Shown: piece by piece, positions 26,271 to 36,760 of the stretch
Layout: every line of letters starts with the position of its first letter
Position numbering within the stretch: the first letter of the stretch is position 1
Origin: Xanthobacteraceae bacterium
GTDB taxonomy: Bacteria; Pseudomonadota; Alphaproteobacteria; Rhizobiales; Xanthobacteraceae
Assembly (NCBI GenBank): GCA_019635635.1
Contig: JAHBZB010000002.1
Location: forward strand, 829,204-893,203
Reading direction: 5' to 3'
Length of the DNA stretch: 64,000 nucleotides
The notes under the pieces: model-generated
Told to the model about the DNA's origin: nothing
The model's database searches: none
The model's input: only the letters and a program-made list of their open reading frames with translations
Program-made: the position numbers and the translations under genes

Positions 26271-26999
26271 CTAATGCTCCGCGTAAAGCAGGAACTCCGC
26301 GTTGCCGTCGCCGCCGAGCACCGGCGAGGCAATCGTGCCGCGCAGCCGCCAGCCCTGCCGCCCGACCAGTAATTCTACGCGCTGGCAGACGGCCATGTGC
26401 ACCTCCGGATCGCGCACGATGCCTTTTTTGACATGCTCGCGGCCGGCCTCGAATTGCGGCTTGATGAGCGCGATCAATTCCGCGTGGGGTGCGGCGAAAG
26501 CGAGCGCCTGCGGCAGCACCAGTTCGAGCGAAATAAAGCTCACGTCGATGACGATGAGTTGCGCGTCGTCCGGCATCGCCGCCTCGTCGAGCTTGCGGAT
26601 GTCGGTCTGCTCGAGCGAGACCACGCGCGGATCGGACTTGATGCGCGGATGCAACTGATCCGTTCCGGCGTCGACCGCGTAAACCTTGGCGGCGCCTCGC
26701 GCGAGCAGAAGCTCGGTGAAGCCGCCGGTGGACGCACCGACATCGAGGCAAATTTTGCCGGACGGATTTATCCCGAAATGGTCGAGCGCGGCCTCGAGTT
26801 TAAGTCCGCCACGCGACACATAAGGATGCGCGGGCGACGCCACGATCTCGGCGTCTTCCGCTATCTGCTCCGACACCTTGCGTACAACTTTACCGTTCGC
26901 CAAGACGTTGCCGGCCTCGATCGCGGCCTGCGCTTTCGCGCGGCTTTCGAACAGGCCGCGCGCGACCAGCAACTGATCGGCTCGAAGGGTTTTTTTCAT
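26271..26999 (-). CDS. tlyA: TlyA-family rRNA (cytidine-2'-O)-methyltransferase
   Basis: A 242-residue protein with an N-terminal S4 RNA-binding domain (about 1-60, ADQLLVARGLFESRAKAQ) and a FtsJ-like SAM-dependent methyltransferase domain with CLDVGASTGGFTELLL (about 80-95). TlyA methylates 2'-OH of specific cytidines in 16S and/or 23S rRNA; in mycobacteria this gives capreomycin sensitivity, and some homologs are named haemolysins. This order relative to dxs and xseB is common in alphaproteobacteria. Confidence 0.93.
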   Translation of the reverse strand: MKKTLRADQLLVARGLFESRAKAQAAIEAGNVLANGKVVRKVSEQIAEDAEIVASPAHPYVSRGGLKLEAALDHFGINPSGKICLDVGASTGGFTELLLARGAAKVYAVDAGTDQLHPRIKSDPRVVSLEQTDIRKLDEAAMPDDAQLIVIDVSFISLELVLPQALAFAAPHAELIALIKPQFEAGREHVKKGIVRDPEVHMAVCQRVELLVGRQGWRLRGTIASPVLGGDGNAEFLLYAEH

Positions 27000-27081
27000 G
27001 GTACCGATCGGGGCTACTTTTATGGAGGCGGCCGGAGATATATATTCCGCCTTGCTAACGTTTGTCCGGAGAAAGAATGCT

Positions 27082-27324
27082 GTGGTCGACTCGCTAAAGA
27101 ATTCGGTGAAGGACCTCGAGCCGCCGATCTGTCCAAAGTGCCATAAGGAAATGGCCTGGTATCAGTCGCGGCTGGAGTCGCTGCACCCGCGGGTCATCGT
27201 GCATTCTTTTGCGTGTTCGAGCTGCAACCGGACCGGCGAAACCAAAACCGCGGTCGAGGACAAGCCGGACATTCCGCCGGGGAAACTCTCGCGCCCGTTC
27301 CGGCGCTTGCCGCGCGCGGCCTAG
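27082..27324 (+). CDS. small zinc-ribbon-like protein, unknown function
   Basis: An 80-residue protein with two CxxC pairs, C17/C20 (CPKC) and C45/C48 (CSSC), likely to bind zinc or another metal as a ribbon. I choose the GTG at 27082 because GGAG lies 10 bases upstream and the sequence from there on looks conserved; a longer frame from ATG 26998 overlaps the tlyA start region and adds a low-quality N-terminus. It sits on the plus strand between tlyA and dxs, both minus, so it has its own promoter. Function unknown. Confidence 0.7.
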   Translation: MVDSLKNSVKDLEPPICPKCHKEMAWYQSRLESLHPRVIVHSFACSSCNRTGETKTAVEDKPDIPPGKLSRPFRRLPRAA

Positions 27325-27325
27325 C

Positions 27326-29257
27326 TCAAGCGCGGCGCGGCCGAACGAGGTTCGACTCGTCCTTGCCGAAAGCCGAAAGCGCGGTCGTGACGATGCCCTT
27401 CGCATCCAGACCCGCCTGCTCGTACATCTTCGCGGGCGTGTCCTGATCTTGGAAAATATCGGGCAACACCATCGGGCGGATGCGCAGGCCGTGGTCGAGC
27501 GCGCCTTCGCGCGCAAGCAGTTCGAGCACGTGGCTGCCGAAACCGCCGACCGAGCCTTCCTCGATGGTGACCAGCACTTCGTGTTCGCGCGCAAGCCGCA
27601 GGATCATGTCGCGGTCCAGCGGCTTTGCGAAACGCGCATCCGCAACCGTGGTCGAGAAGCCGAGGGCTGCGAGTTCGTCCGCCGCGCGCAGGCATTCGGA
27701 AAGACGCGCACCGAGCGACAAGAGCGCAACCTTGGTGCCTTCGCGAATGATACGGCCCTTGCCGATCTCGATCGGCACGCCTTCGGCAGGCAGCGGCACG
27801 CCCGTGCCCTCGCCGCGCGGGAAACGAAACGCGGAGGGGCGGTCGTTGATCGCGGCGGAAGTCGCGACCATGTGCACGAGTTCAGCTTCGTCGGCGGCTG
27901 CCATGACGACGACATCCGGCAGGCAGGCGAGATAGGCAACGTCGAACGAACCCGCGTGCGTCGCGCCGTCCGCACCGACGAGGCCCGCCCGGTCGATCGC
28001 AAAGCGCACCGGCAATTTCTGGATCGCGACGTCGTGCACGACCTGATCGTAGGCCCGTTGCAGGAAGGTCGAATAGATCGCGGCGAAGGGCTTGTAGCCT
28101 TCGGCGGCGAGACCGGCGGCGAAGGTCACCGCATGCTGCTCGGCGATACCGACGTCGAAGGTGCGCGAGGGAAACTCTTTTCCGAAAATATCGAGGCCGG
28201 TGCCGGACGGCATCGCCGCCGTGATCGCGACGATCCTGTCGTCCTTCTTCGCCTCTTTGACGAGACTGTCGGCAAATACTTTCGTGTAACTCGGAGCTAA
28301 CGCTTTCGATTTCGCCTGCGTGCCAGTCGCGACATCGAACTTCACGACGCCATGATATTTGTCGTCGGAGGCTTCCGCCGGCGCGTAACCTTTGCCCTTC
28401 TGCGTCACGACGTGAACCAGCACCGGACCCGGCTCGTTGTCGCGCACGTTTTTCAGCACCGGCAGAAGATGATCGAGATTATGACCGTCGATCGGACCGA
28501 CATAAGAGAAGCCGAGTTCCTCGAACAAAGTGCCGCCGGTGATGTAGCCGCGCCAGTGCTCGATGCCGCGCGTGATCATGTCGTCGATGCGCTTCGGAAG
28601 CTGTGCCGTGACTTTCTTGCCGACGTCGCGGATCGCGTTATAGGTGCGGCCCGAAATCAGCCGCGAGAAATAAGCCGACATCGCGCCGACCGGAGGCGCG
28701 ATCGACATGTCGTTGTCGTTCAAGACCACGATCAGGCGGCTGCCGGCCGCGCCCGCATTGTTCATCGCCTCATAGGCCATGCCGGCCGACATCGCGCCGT
28801 CGCCGATCACGCAGATGACGTTGCGCTTATCGCCCGCAAGATCGCGCGCGATCGCCATGCCGAGACCTGCGGAAATCGAAGTGGAGGCGTGCGCCGCGCC
28901 GAAGGGGTCGTATTCGCTTTCGGTACGCTTGGTGAAACCGGACAAGCCGCCGCCCATACGCAGCGTGCGGATACGGTCGCGGCGGCCGGTGATAATCTTG
29001 TGCGGATAGGCCTGATGGCCGACGTCCCAGATCAGCCGGTCGTGCGGCGTATCGAAAATATAATGCAGCGCCACGGTGAGTTCGACGACGCCGAGTCCCG
29101 CGCCGAGATGGCCGCCGGTGACCGAAACCGCGTCGATGGTTTCGCGGCGCAGTTCGTCGGCAAGCTGACGCAAGCTCGCCTCCGGCAACGCGCGAAGTTG
29201 ATCGGGCGTATCGACGGTGTCGAGCAGCGGCGTGCGGGATTGGGGGTCTGCGATCAT
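27326..29257 (-). CDS. dxs: 1-deoxy-D-xylulose-5-phosphate synthase
   Basis: A 643-residue thiamine-diphosphate enzyme that joins pyruvate and glyceraldehyde 3-phosphate, the first step of the MEP isoprenoid pathway and a source for thiamine and pyridoxal synthesis. The ThDP motif [16 protein letters not shown], the catalytic Glu in [12 protein letters not shown] and [15 protein letters not shown] are all present. Full length. Last gene of the run SDR, deacetylase, xseB, dxs. The pathway enzyme ispE and a polyprenyl synthase are encoded elsewhere in the window. Confidence 0.97.
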   Translation of the reverse strand: MIADPQSRTPLLDTVDTPDQLRALPEASLRQLADELRRETIDAVSVTGGHLGAGLGVVELTVALHYIFDTPHDRLIWDVGHQAYPHKIITGRRDRIRTLRMGGGLSGFTKRTESEYDPFGAAHASTSISAGLGMAIARDLAGDKRNVICVIGDGAMSAGMAYEAMNNAGAAGSRLIVVLNDNDMSIAPPVGAMSAYFSRLISGRTYNAIRDVGKKVTAQLPKRIDDMITRGIEHWRGYITGGTLFEELGFSYVGPIDGHNLDHLLPVLKNVRDNEPGPVLVHVVTQKGKGYAPAEASDDKYHGVVKFDVATGTQAKSKALAPSYTKVFADSLVKEAKKDDRIVAITAAMPSGTGLDIFGKEFPSRTFDVGIAEQHAVTFAAGLAAEGYKPFAAIYSTFLQRAYDQVVHDVAIQKLPVRFAIDRAGLVGADGATHAGSFDVAYLACLPDVVVMAAADEAELVHMVATSAAINDRPSAFRFPRGEGTGVPLPAEGVPIEIGKGRIIREGTKVALLSLGARLSECLRAADELAALGFSTTVADARFAKPLDRDMILRLAREHEVLVTIEEGSVGGFGSHVLELLAREGALDHGLRIRPMVLPDIFQDQDTPAKMYEQAGLDAKGIVTTALSAFGKDESNLVRPRRA

Positions 29258-29331
29258 TACGGGTGAAATATCGTGGTTTTTCGCGGCTTATACAAGGCGA
29301 GCAGCGCCGCAGGCGAAGCCGTCACGCCCGG

Positions 29332-29592
29332 TCAGTCCTGATCGAGCGGCGTGGAACCCGCTGGACGGCCCTTGGCGTCGAGCGCGATCTTCTCGACCCG
29401 CGCCTCGGCGTCCTTCAGGAGCGCGTCACAGCGCTTTTTCAGCGCCTCGCCGCGCTCGTAAATTTTGATCGAATCCTCGAGCGGCACGTTGCCGCTTTCC
29501 AGCTTGCCGACGATCTGCTCGAGTTCGGCGAGCGCCTTCTCGAAGGGCATCGCCGCGACATCGGTATTCGCGTCCTTGGTGTCTTTCGCCAT
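29332..29592 (-). CDS. xseB: exodeoxyribonuclease VII small subunit
   Basis: An 86-residue helical protein with [35 protein letters not shown], the characteristic XseB two-helix hairpin. It forms a complex with XseA that degrades single-stranded DNA from both ends. The gene lies 13 bases after the deacetylase gene and 74 bases before dxs, an order that is conserved across many proteobacteria. The large subunit is not in this window. Confidence 0.95.
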   Translation of the reverse strand: MAKDTKDANTDVAAMPFEKALAELEQIVGKLESGNVPLEDSIKIYERGEALKKRCDALLKDAEARVEKIALDAKGRPAGSTPLDQD

Positions 29593-29605
29593 CGGAAATT
29601 TCCAT

Positions 29606-30535
<930 letters not shown>

Positions 30536-30543
30536 TCCTGATA

Positions 30544-31419
30544 TTAGCCCGCCGCCTTCAGCGGAGCCAAGCTGACGCCCGCGGGAATTGGGATATTGTC
30601 GGGCACGAAGAAATCCATTTGCAACGACTGCGCCGGATTGACGCGATATTTATCGAAGTCAGTGACGCCCTCGCCGGCGAGGAAGTTGTCGTCGATCAGG
30701 AAGTTCCCGGTAAATTCGCGCGACGGCTTTTCGAAGATGCGGACGGCGGCGTCGGCGAGAATATCCGGCGTGCGGCTCCGTTGCATCAACGCATCACCGC
30801 CGAGCAGATTGTTCACCGCCGCGGTCGCAATCGTGGTGCGCGGCCAGAGCGCGTTCACGGCAATGCCCTTCGATTTCAGTTCGCCGGAAAGACCGAGTAC
30901 GACGAGGCTCATGCCGTATTTCGCCATGGTGTAGCCGGTATGCGGCGCGAACCATTTCTGCTGCATGTCGAGCGGCGGCGACATCATCAGGATATGCGGG
31001 TTTTTCGCTTTTTCGAGGAACGGAATCGCGAATTTCGAGACGACGAAAGTGCCGCGCGTGTTGATCTGGTGCATCAGGTCGAAGCGCTTCATGTCGAGTT
31101 GCGTGGTCTGCAGCAACTGAATCGCGCTCGCGTTATTGATGACGATGTCGATGCCGCCGAACTTGTCGGCGGTTTTCTTCAGCGCCTCATTCACATTCAC
31201 TTCGTCGCGCACGTCCACCACGAGCGGCAGCGCCTTGCCGCCCGCTTTCTCGATTTCTTCGGCCGCCGTGTGAATCGTGCCGGGCAGCTTCGGATGCGGC
31301 GAGTCGGTTTTCGCGGCAACCGCGATATTCGCGCCTTCCTTCGCAGCTTTCAGCGCGATCGCAAGCCCGATGCCGCGCGAGGCGCCGGTGATGAAAAGGG
31401 TTTTTCCGGATAGGGCCAT
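30544..31419 (-). CDS. SDR-family NAD(P)-dependent oxidoreductase (HSDL2-like)
   Basis: A 291-residue short-chain dehydrogenase. TGASRGIG near the N-terminus is the dinucleotide-binding loop; NNASAI follows and the catalytic YTMAKYG gives Tyr and Lys. The length and the C-terminal part resemble hydroxysteroid dehydrogenase-like protein 2, found beside fatty-acid degradation genes. ATG at 31419 has GGAG 7 bases upstream and is preferred over longer starts at 31431 and 31467. Preceded by an acyl-CoA dehydrogenase, a plausible metabolic partner. Substrate unknown. Confidence 0.9.
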   Translation of the reverse strand: MALSGKTLFITGASRGIGLAIALKAAKEGANIAVAAKTDSPHPKLPGTIHTAAEEIEKAGGKALPLVVDVRDEVNVNEALKKTADKFGGIDIVINNASAIQLLQTTQLDMKRFDLMHQINTRGTFVVSKFAIPFLEKAKNPHILMMSPPLDMQQKWFAPHTGYTMAKYGMSLVVLGLSGELKSKGIAVNALWPRTTIATAAVNNLLGGDALMQRSRTPDILADAAVRIFEKPSREFTGNFLIDDNFLAGEGVTDFDKYRVNPAQSLQMDFFVPDNIPIPAGVSLAPLKAAG

Positions 31420-31492
31420 TTCAATCTCCATTTTCGTTATGCCTGCCCTTGTGGCGGACATCCACATCTTACGAGCGGAACGTCAGTCAAGG

Positions 31493-31526
31493 CGTGGATG
31501 GCCGAGACGAGCCCGGCCATGACGCG
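31493..31526. repeat. palindromic repeat, diverged copy of the GGCCGGGC family
   Basis: GGATGGCCGAG, short loop, CCCGGCCATGACG: an imperfect copy of the palindrome at 23433-23463, located between the SDR gene and the acyl-CoA dehydrogenase gene. The shared CCCGGCCATGACGC part is identical. Confidence 0.7.
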
Positions 31527-31532
31527 AGTAGA

Positions 31533-33299
31533 TCAAGCCACCAGCATCGACTCGGTGAACAAGGTCGAAGCCGCGCCTTCGGTGATGGTCGCTTCCAGTC
31601 CGCTTGCCTGCGTGCAGAGGTTTTCCGCAAAGAAGCGCGCGACAGCGACACGCGTTGCAGGTCTGCTTTCGATGCGCTCGGCGAGCGCTGCCTGCGCGAG
31701 ATAGGCGCCACCGGCAGCGAGGCCGAACAATTTTTGATAGGGCGTGGCACCCGCGAGCGCCTCGGCCTGATCGCGCGTGAGTGCGACTTCGATGTATTTT
31801 GTCGCGCGCTCCAGCGCGTCGAGTGTTTCGTTCAGGCGCTGCGCGGTCTTGCCGAAGGCGGGATCGTTCGATTTTGCGACTTCGTTCGCGGTCGCGCGAT
31901 ATTCGGCCATCACGCGCTTCAGCGTTTCGCCGCCGCTCTGGCCGATCTTGCGGGTGACGAGATCGATCGCCTGAATGCCGTTCGTGCCTTCGTAGATCGC
32001 GGCAATCCGCGCGTCGCGCATGTGCTGGGCCGCACCCGTTTCCTCGATGAAGCCCATGCCGCCATGCACCTGTACGCCGAGGGAGGCCGCTTCGATACCG
32101 GCGTCGGTCGAAAAAGATTTAGCAACCGGAGTGAGCAGGCTCGCTTCTTCATACGCTGCTTTTCTCTCCGCCGGGTCGCTCGTGTTATTGGCGCGGTCGA
32201 GCGCGGAAGCGGTGCGCAGGCAAAGCGTGCGCGAAGCGTTGGTCAGCGCGCGCATGGTCATCAGCATGCGCTTCACGTCCGGGTGCTCGGCAATCGGGCT
32301 CAAATCCTTCGCGCCCGGCGCCTTGCCCTGTTTGCGGTCGTGCGCATATTGCACGGCCTGCTGCGTCGCGCGCTCCGCGATCGCCACGCCCTGCACCGCG
32401 ACGCCGAGGCGCGCGTTGTTCATCATCGTGAACATGCAGTGCAGGCCCTTGTTCTCTTCGCCGACGAGATAGCCGGTTGCACCGCCCTGATCGCCATAGA
32501 CCATCACGCAGGTCGGCGAGGCATGGATCCCGAGCTTGTGCTCGACGGAGGCGCAGCGCACGTCGTTGCGCGCGCCAAGGGAGCCATCCGCGTTGACCAT
32601 GAATTTCGGCACGAGGAACAGCGAAATGCCTTTCGTTCCCGCGGGCGCGTCAGGCAGGCGCGCAAGCACGAGATGGACGATGTTATCCGTCATGTCGTGC
32701 TCGCCATAGGTGATGAAAATTTTCGTGCCGGAAATTTTATACGTACCGTCCGGCTGCTTCACGGCCTTGGTGCGAAGGTTCGCGAGATCCGAGCCGGACT
32801 GCGGCTCGGTGAGCTGCATGGTGCCGGGCCACTCGCCGCTCACCATTTTCGAAAGATACGTCTTCTTCAGTTCTTCCGAGCCATGCGCTTCCAGCGCATC
32901 GACGCCCGCGAAGGTGAGCAACGGGCATAGCCCGAACGACATCGCGGCCGCACTCCAGTACTCAAAACAGGCGGAAGCGACCATTACCGGCAAGCCCTGC
33001 CCGCCAAATTCGACCGGCCCGGCAAGGCCGTTCCAGCCGCCCGCGATCCAGTCTTGGTAGGCTTCCTTCCAGCCCGGGGGCGTGACGACCTTGCCGTCCA
33101 CGAGCTTCGAGCCGATCTGGTCGGCCTGCCGGTTCAGGGGCGCAAGCCGCTCGGAGGCGAACTTGCCCGCTTCCTCCAGCACCGACTGGACGAGATCGAG
33201 CGAAAGCTCCGCCTGCGCGCCCTTGCCCGCGATAGCGTTGAAGCTGGTGCAATGGTCGAGGAAAAACAGCGTCTCGGAGACCGGCGCGCGATAGGACAT
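31533..33299 (-). CDS. acyl-CoA dehydrogenase (long form)
   Basis: A 588-residue FAD-dependent acyl-CoA dehydrogenase, longer than the usual 380 residues because of a C-terminal extension and an N-terminal acyl-CoA dehydrogenase N-domain, as in the FadE-type proteins of alphaproteobacteria. MQLTEPQSGSDLA, VHGGMGFIEET and YEGTNGIQAIDLV are family motifs. It oxidises acyl-CoA to trans-2-enoyl-CoA in the first step of beta-oxidation. The ATG at 33299 has GGAG upstream; the frame extends to 33371 without conservation. Diverges from the Sua5-type gene. Confidence 0.94.
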   Translation of the reverse strand: MSYRAPVSETLFFLDHCTSFNAIAGKGAQAELSLDLVQSVLEEAGKFASERLAPLNRQADQIGSKLVDGKVVTPPGWKEAYQDWIAGGWNGLAGPVEFGGQGLPVMVASACFEYWSAAAMSFGLCPLLTFAGVDALEAHGSEELKKTYLSKMVSGEWPGTMQLTEPQSGSDLANLRTKAVKQPDGTYKISGTKIFITYGEHDMTDNIVHLVLARLPDAPAGTKGISLFLVPKFMVNADGSLGARNDVRCASVEHKLGIHASPTCVMVYGDQGGATGYLVGEENKGLHCMFTMMNNARLGVAVQGVAIAERATQQAVQYAHDRKQGKAPGAKDLSPIAEHPDVKRMLMTMRALTNASRTLCLRTASALDRANNTSDPAERKAAYEEASLLTPVAKSFSTDAGIEAASLGVQVHGGMGFIEETGAAQHMRDARIAAIYEGTNGIQAIDLVTRKIGQSGGETLKRVMAEYRATANEVAKSNDPAFGKTAQRLNETLDALERATKYIEVALTRDQAEALAGATPYQKLFGLAAGGAYLAQAALAERIESRPATRVAVARFFAENLCTQASGLEATITEGAASTLFTESMLVA

Positions 33300-33403
33300 G
33301 TTCTTACTCCGCGATTTTCGACGGCGCTTGCGCTTTCGCGGCGCCTGAGGCCATACCGGCCCGTCATTCATTTACACTGGCCAAGGCCGCCGGACCCGTC
33401 AAC

Positions 33404-34384
33404 GTGAGCAGCGACAACACCCGGAAAGATACGCGAATCCTCCGCGCGGACGCTGCGGCAATCGCGGAAGCCGCGAGCGTCTTGCGCGCAGGCGGGCTCG
33501 CGGCCTTCCCGACCGAAACAGTCTATGGGCTGGGCGCACGCGCAGACGATCCGCGCGCGGTCGCTTCTCTTTACGCGGCCAAGGGGCGGCCCTCATTCAA
33601 TCCGTTGATCGCGCATGTGCGCGGTCTGGATGCCGCGAAACGGCTCGGAAATTTCAGCGAGGCTGCGCTTACGCTCGCGGAAAAATTCTGGCCGGGACCG
33701 CTCACGCTGGTCGTCAAGGCGAGCGGCAACGAAGGCGCATGCGAACTTGCGCGCGCGGGCCTCGACACCATTGCAATCAGGGTGCCGTCGCACGAAATTG
33801 CGCAGGCGTTGCTCGCGAGCGTGGACTTTCCGGTGGTGGCGCCGAGCGCGAACCGCTCGGGTCATGTTTCTCCGACGGCCGCGCAGCACGTGGCGGAAGA
33901 CCTCTCGGGAAAGATCGATCTCATTCTCGACGGGGGCCCGAGCAAAGGCGGGATTGAATCCACCATCGTTGATTTTTCAAGCGGCGCGCCCCGGCTGCTG
34001 CGCAGCGGCGGAATTGCGCGCGGCGAGATCGAGAAAATTACCGGGCCGCTTCTGCATGCGGCTAAAAGCGAAATCTCCGCGCCGGGCATGATGGCCTCGC
34101 ATTACGCGCCGCATGCAAAATTGCGGCTCGACGCAAAGGAAGTGCGCGAGAACGAAGCGCTGCTCGCATTCGGCACTTCGCCTCCCGAAGGCTCGCATCG
34201 CGCGCGCAAAATCCTGAACCTTTCGATGCGCGGCGATCTCGCCGAAGCCGCGAGCAATCTTTACGCATATCTGCGTGAGCTCGACGCCAGCGGCGCGGAA
34301 GCAATTGCCGCCGCCCCGATTCCGGGCGAAGGTCTCGGCGAAGCCATCCGGGATCGCCTGTCGCGCGCCGCCGCACCAAAATGA
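33404..34384 (+). CDS. tsaC: L-threonylcarbamoyladenylate synthase (Sua5/YciO/YrdC with Sua5 C-terminal domain)
   Basis: A 326-residue enzyme, start GTG. The N-terminal YrdC domain contains the KGRPSFNPLI motif that binds ATP and bicarbonate substrates, and S-x-N pattern VVAPSANRSG. The C-terminal Sua5 domain (about 215-320) makes this the Sua5 form rather than the short TsaC. It makes threonylcarbamoyl-AMP for t6A37 modification of tRNAs that read ANN codons. The stop overlaps the start of the FAD-oxidase gene (ATGA). Confidence 0.94.
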   Translation: MSSDNTRKDTRILRADAAAIAEAASVLRAGGLAAFPTETVYGLGARADDPRAVASLYAAKGRPSFNPLIAHVRGLDAAKRLGNFSEAALTLAEKFWPGPLTLVVKASGNEGACELARAGLDTIAIRVPSHEIAQALLASVDFPVVAPSANRSGHVSPTAAQHVAEDLSGKIDLILDGGPSKGGIESTIVDFSSGAPRLLRSGGIARGEIEKITGPLLHAAKSEISAPGMMASHYAPHAKLRLDAKEVRENEALLAFGTSPPEGSHRARKILNLSMRGDLAEAASNLYAYLRELDASGAEAIAAAPIPGEGLGEAIRDRLSRAAAPK

Positions 34385-35826
34385 CGAAGAAAAAGAAATC
34401 CGTAAAACCTTCGAATGACGCGGCTCTTTCCCGCTTCGTCAGAATCGTCGGCGAGAAGAATGCGCTGCGCGGCGAGGACATGACGCCATATCTGCGCGAG
34501 CAACGCGATCTTTATCGCGGCAAGGCAGCCATGGTGCTGAAGCCCGCGAACGCGGAAGAAGTCTCGAAAATTCTGGCACTCGCCGACAAGACAAAAACCG
34601 TGATTGTGCCGCAGGGTGGCAATACCGGTCTCGTCGGCGGACAGGTTCCGTTCGATAAAAACGCGATCGTCGTTTCCACTGCGCGGCTGAACAAAATCCG
34701 CGAAGTCGATGCGAACGCAAATACGATGACGGTCGAAAGCGGCGTGATCCTGCAGAATGCGCAGGAGGCTGCGGTGAAGGCTGAGCGGCTGTTTCCGCTG
34801 TCCTTGGGAGCGGAAGGCTCCTGCACCATCGGCGGCAATCTATCAACCAATGCCGGCGGCACACAGGTACTGGCCTATGGCAATGCGCGCGACCTCGTGC
34901 TCGGGCTCGAGGTCGTGCTTGCGAACGGAAAAATCCTGCGCGGGCTTCGCAAGCTCAAGAAAGACAATACCGGCTATGATCTCCGCCATCTGTTCATGGG
35001 CGCGGAGGGCACGCTCGGCATCATCACCGCGGCGGTGCTGAAACTCTTTCCAAGCCCTCGGGCGATTTCGACCGCGTGGATCGGCGTGCCCTCGCCGGAA
35101 GCGGCGCTGACGTTGCTCAATCTTGCGCTGTCGCGCGCGGGCACGTCGCTCACCAGTTTCGAATTGATGCCGCGGATCGCGCTTGAATTCGATCTCAGGC
35201 ATCTGCCCGGCGCGCGCGATCCTCTCGCCTCGCCTCATCCCTGGTATGTGCTTGCGGAAATCTTCGGCGACGACGAAGCGCGCACGCGCGAGTTGATGGA
35301 GACATTGCTCGCCGACGGCATGGAAAAGAACCTCGTCGTTGACGCGACAATTTCCGAAAGCGTCGAGCAGCGAACCATGCTCTGGAAACTGCGCACCGCG
35401 ATGTCGGACGTACAGAAACCCGAAGGTGGCTCGATCAAGCATGACATCTCGGTGCCGGTGTCTTCCGTCCCCGCTTTCGTGAAGGAAGCGACAGCCAAGG
35501 TCGAGAAAATGATTCCCGGCGCGCGCGTGGTCGCCTTCGGCCATCTCGGCGACGGTAACCTGCACTACAACGTGAGCCAGCCCGTCGGCGCGGACAAGGC
35601 GAAGTTTCTCGCCAAATGGGAAGCGCTGAATGAAGCGGTGCATGCGATCGTCGCGAAATACGAAGGCTCCATTTCCGCCGAGCACGGCATCGGCTTCCTC
35701 AAGCGTGACCTGCTCGCGAAGGCCAAGGATCCGGTCGCGCTCTCGGTGATGCACGCGATCAAGCAGACGCTCGATCCGAACGGTATCCTCAACCCCGGCA
35801 AAGTCTTGCGCGGGAGGAAGTCATAG
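34381..35826 (+). CDS. FAD-binding oxidase (D-lactate / D-2-hydroxyacid dehydrogenase, GlcD family)
   Basis: A 481-residue PCMH-type flavoprotein. The FAD-binding loop PQGGNTGLVGG, the GAEGSCTIGGNLSTNAGG segment, and the C-terminal FAD-linked oxidase domain with FGHLGDGNLHYN and AEHGIG are typical of GlcD/D2HGDH-like enzymes that oxidise D-lactate, glycolate or D-2-hydroxyglutarate. No iron-sulfur subunit is adjacent. Coupled to the Sua5-type gene by a 4-base overlap. Substrate not determined. Confidence 0.92.
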   Translation: MTKKKKSVKPSNDAALSRFVRIVGEKNALRGEDMTPYLREQRDLYRGKAAMVLKPANAEEVSKILALADKTKTVIVPQGGNTGLVGGQVPFDKNAIVVSTARLNKIREVDANANTMTVESGVILQNAQEAAVKAERLFPLSLGAEGSCTIGGNLSTNAGGTQVLAYGNARDLVLGLEVVLANGKILRGLRKLKKDNTGYDLRHLFMGAEGTLGIITAAVLKLFPSPRAISTAWIGVPSPEAALTLLNLALSRAGTSLTSFELMPRIALEFDLRHLPGARDPLASPHPWYVLAEIFGDDEARTRELMETLLADGMEKNLVVDATISESVEQRTMLWKLRTAMSDVQKPEGGSIKHDISVPVSSVPAFVKEATAKVEKMIPGARVVAFGHLGDGNLHYNVSQPVGADKAKFLAKWEALNEAVHAIVAKYEGSISAEHGIGFLKRDLLAKAKDPVALSVMHAIKQTLDPNGILNPGKVLRGRKS

Positions 35827-35873
35827 AAACGATTCTGTCCGCTTCCGCCGCGATCTTCCGCGAGGACGGCAAG

Positions 35874-36224
35874 GTGCTGCTCGCAAAGCGCACCAAGCCG
35901 CCGTTGAAGTGGAGCTTTCCGGGCGGTGGCATCGAAGCTGGCGAAAGCGCGGAAGCCGCAGCCATTCGCGAAGCGCGCGAGGAAGTCTCGGTCGAAATCG
36001 AAATCCTCGGGAAGGCGGGCGTCCGCGAAATTACAGTGCCGGAGCGGCGCTACGTTATTTCCGTTTTTGTCGCGCGCCTGTTGTCGGGCGAGCCGATGGT
36101 TGGGCCGGAGGCAAGCGAGATCGGCTGGTTCGATGTCGCTGAAATCGCCGCGCTCGACGCAACCGACGAACTCGTGCGATTTGCCGCCGAGGCGAAGCGT
36201 GTTTTTCTTGCCGCGAAGATGTAA
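35874..36224 (+). CDS. Nudix hydrolase (start codon unclear)
   Basis: At least 116 residues of a Nudix hydrolase. The Nudix box spans GGGIEAGESAEAAAIREAREEVSV, with one deviation: the conserved G near the end is S. These enzymes hydrolyse nucleoside diphosphates linked to another group. The coordinates here start at the first usual start codon, GTG 35874, but the clearly homologous N-terminal strand (ETILSASAAIFREDG) lies before it, down to 35823, where only ATA, ATT and CTG codons occur in frame behind a strong GGGAGGAAG ribosome site that ends at 35820. The true start may thus be a rare codon or the gene may have lost its start. Confidence 0.8.
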   Translation: MLLAKRTKPPLKWSFPGGGIEAGESAEAAAIREAREEVSVEIEILGKAGVREITVPERRYVISVFVARLLSGEPMVGPEASEIGWFDVAEIAALDATDELVRFAAEAKRVFLAAKM

Positions 36225-36275
36225 ATTCCCACCGCGCTTGCCGGGCCGCGCGAAGCGGCGCATATCGGCGCGCAG

Positions 36276-36656
36276 ATGAACCGCGTTCCTTACCTTCTCC
36301 TTACATTCTTCCTCGGCGTCGCGCCCGCGTTCGCGCAGGTGCCGACGCCGAACCGTCCCGCCTATGAAGCGGAACTGATCCAGCTTTCCGAGATCCTCGG
36401 CGCGCTGCATTACCTGCGGCCACTCTGCGGCGGGGCCGAACAAGGCCAGTGGCGCGTGGAAATGCAGGCGCTGATCGATGCTGCGCAGCTTCCCGGCGAC
36501 AAGCGCGGGCTGCTCGTGACCAGCTTCAATCGCGGCTACATCTCCTATGAGCAGACCTACCGGACCTGCACGCCCGCCGCGCGTGAGGCGATCCGCCGCT
36601 TTCTGGACGAAGGCGCGCGGCTTTCGCGCGATATCGCGCTCCGCTACGGAAATTGA
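36276..36656 (+). CDS. TIGR02301-family periplasmic protein
   Basis: A 126-residue exported protein with an N-terminal signal peptide ending at AFA (residue 20) and the helical TIGR02301 domain, including YLRPLCGG, W-R-x-x-M and a second cysteine in YRTCTP, likely a disulphide pair. The family is confined to alphaproteobacteria, mostly Hyphomicrobiales, and has no known function. It supports the taxonomic placement of the window. 51 bases downstream of the Nudix gene on the same strand. Confidence 0.88.
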   Translation: MNRVPYLLLTFFLGVAPAFAQVPTPNRPAYEAELIQLSEILGALHYLRPLCGGAEQGQWRVEMQALIDAAQLPGDKRGLLVTSFNRGYISYEQTYRTCTPAAREAIRRFLDEGARLSRDIALRYGN

Positions 36657-36760
36657 GTTCAAAAACGCGCTCGCGCGTTAACCTTCTTTAAAGGTCCGTG
36701 GCGACGGGAACCGGCCGGTCCGTTAAGGTTCGTAAATGCGGTCGGGGGACGCTGACCGGC

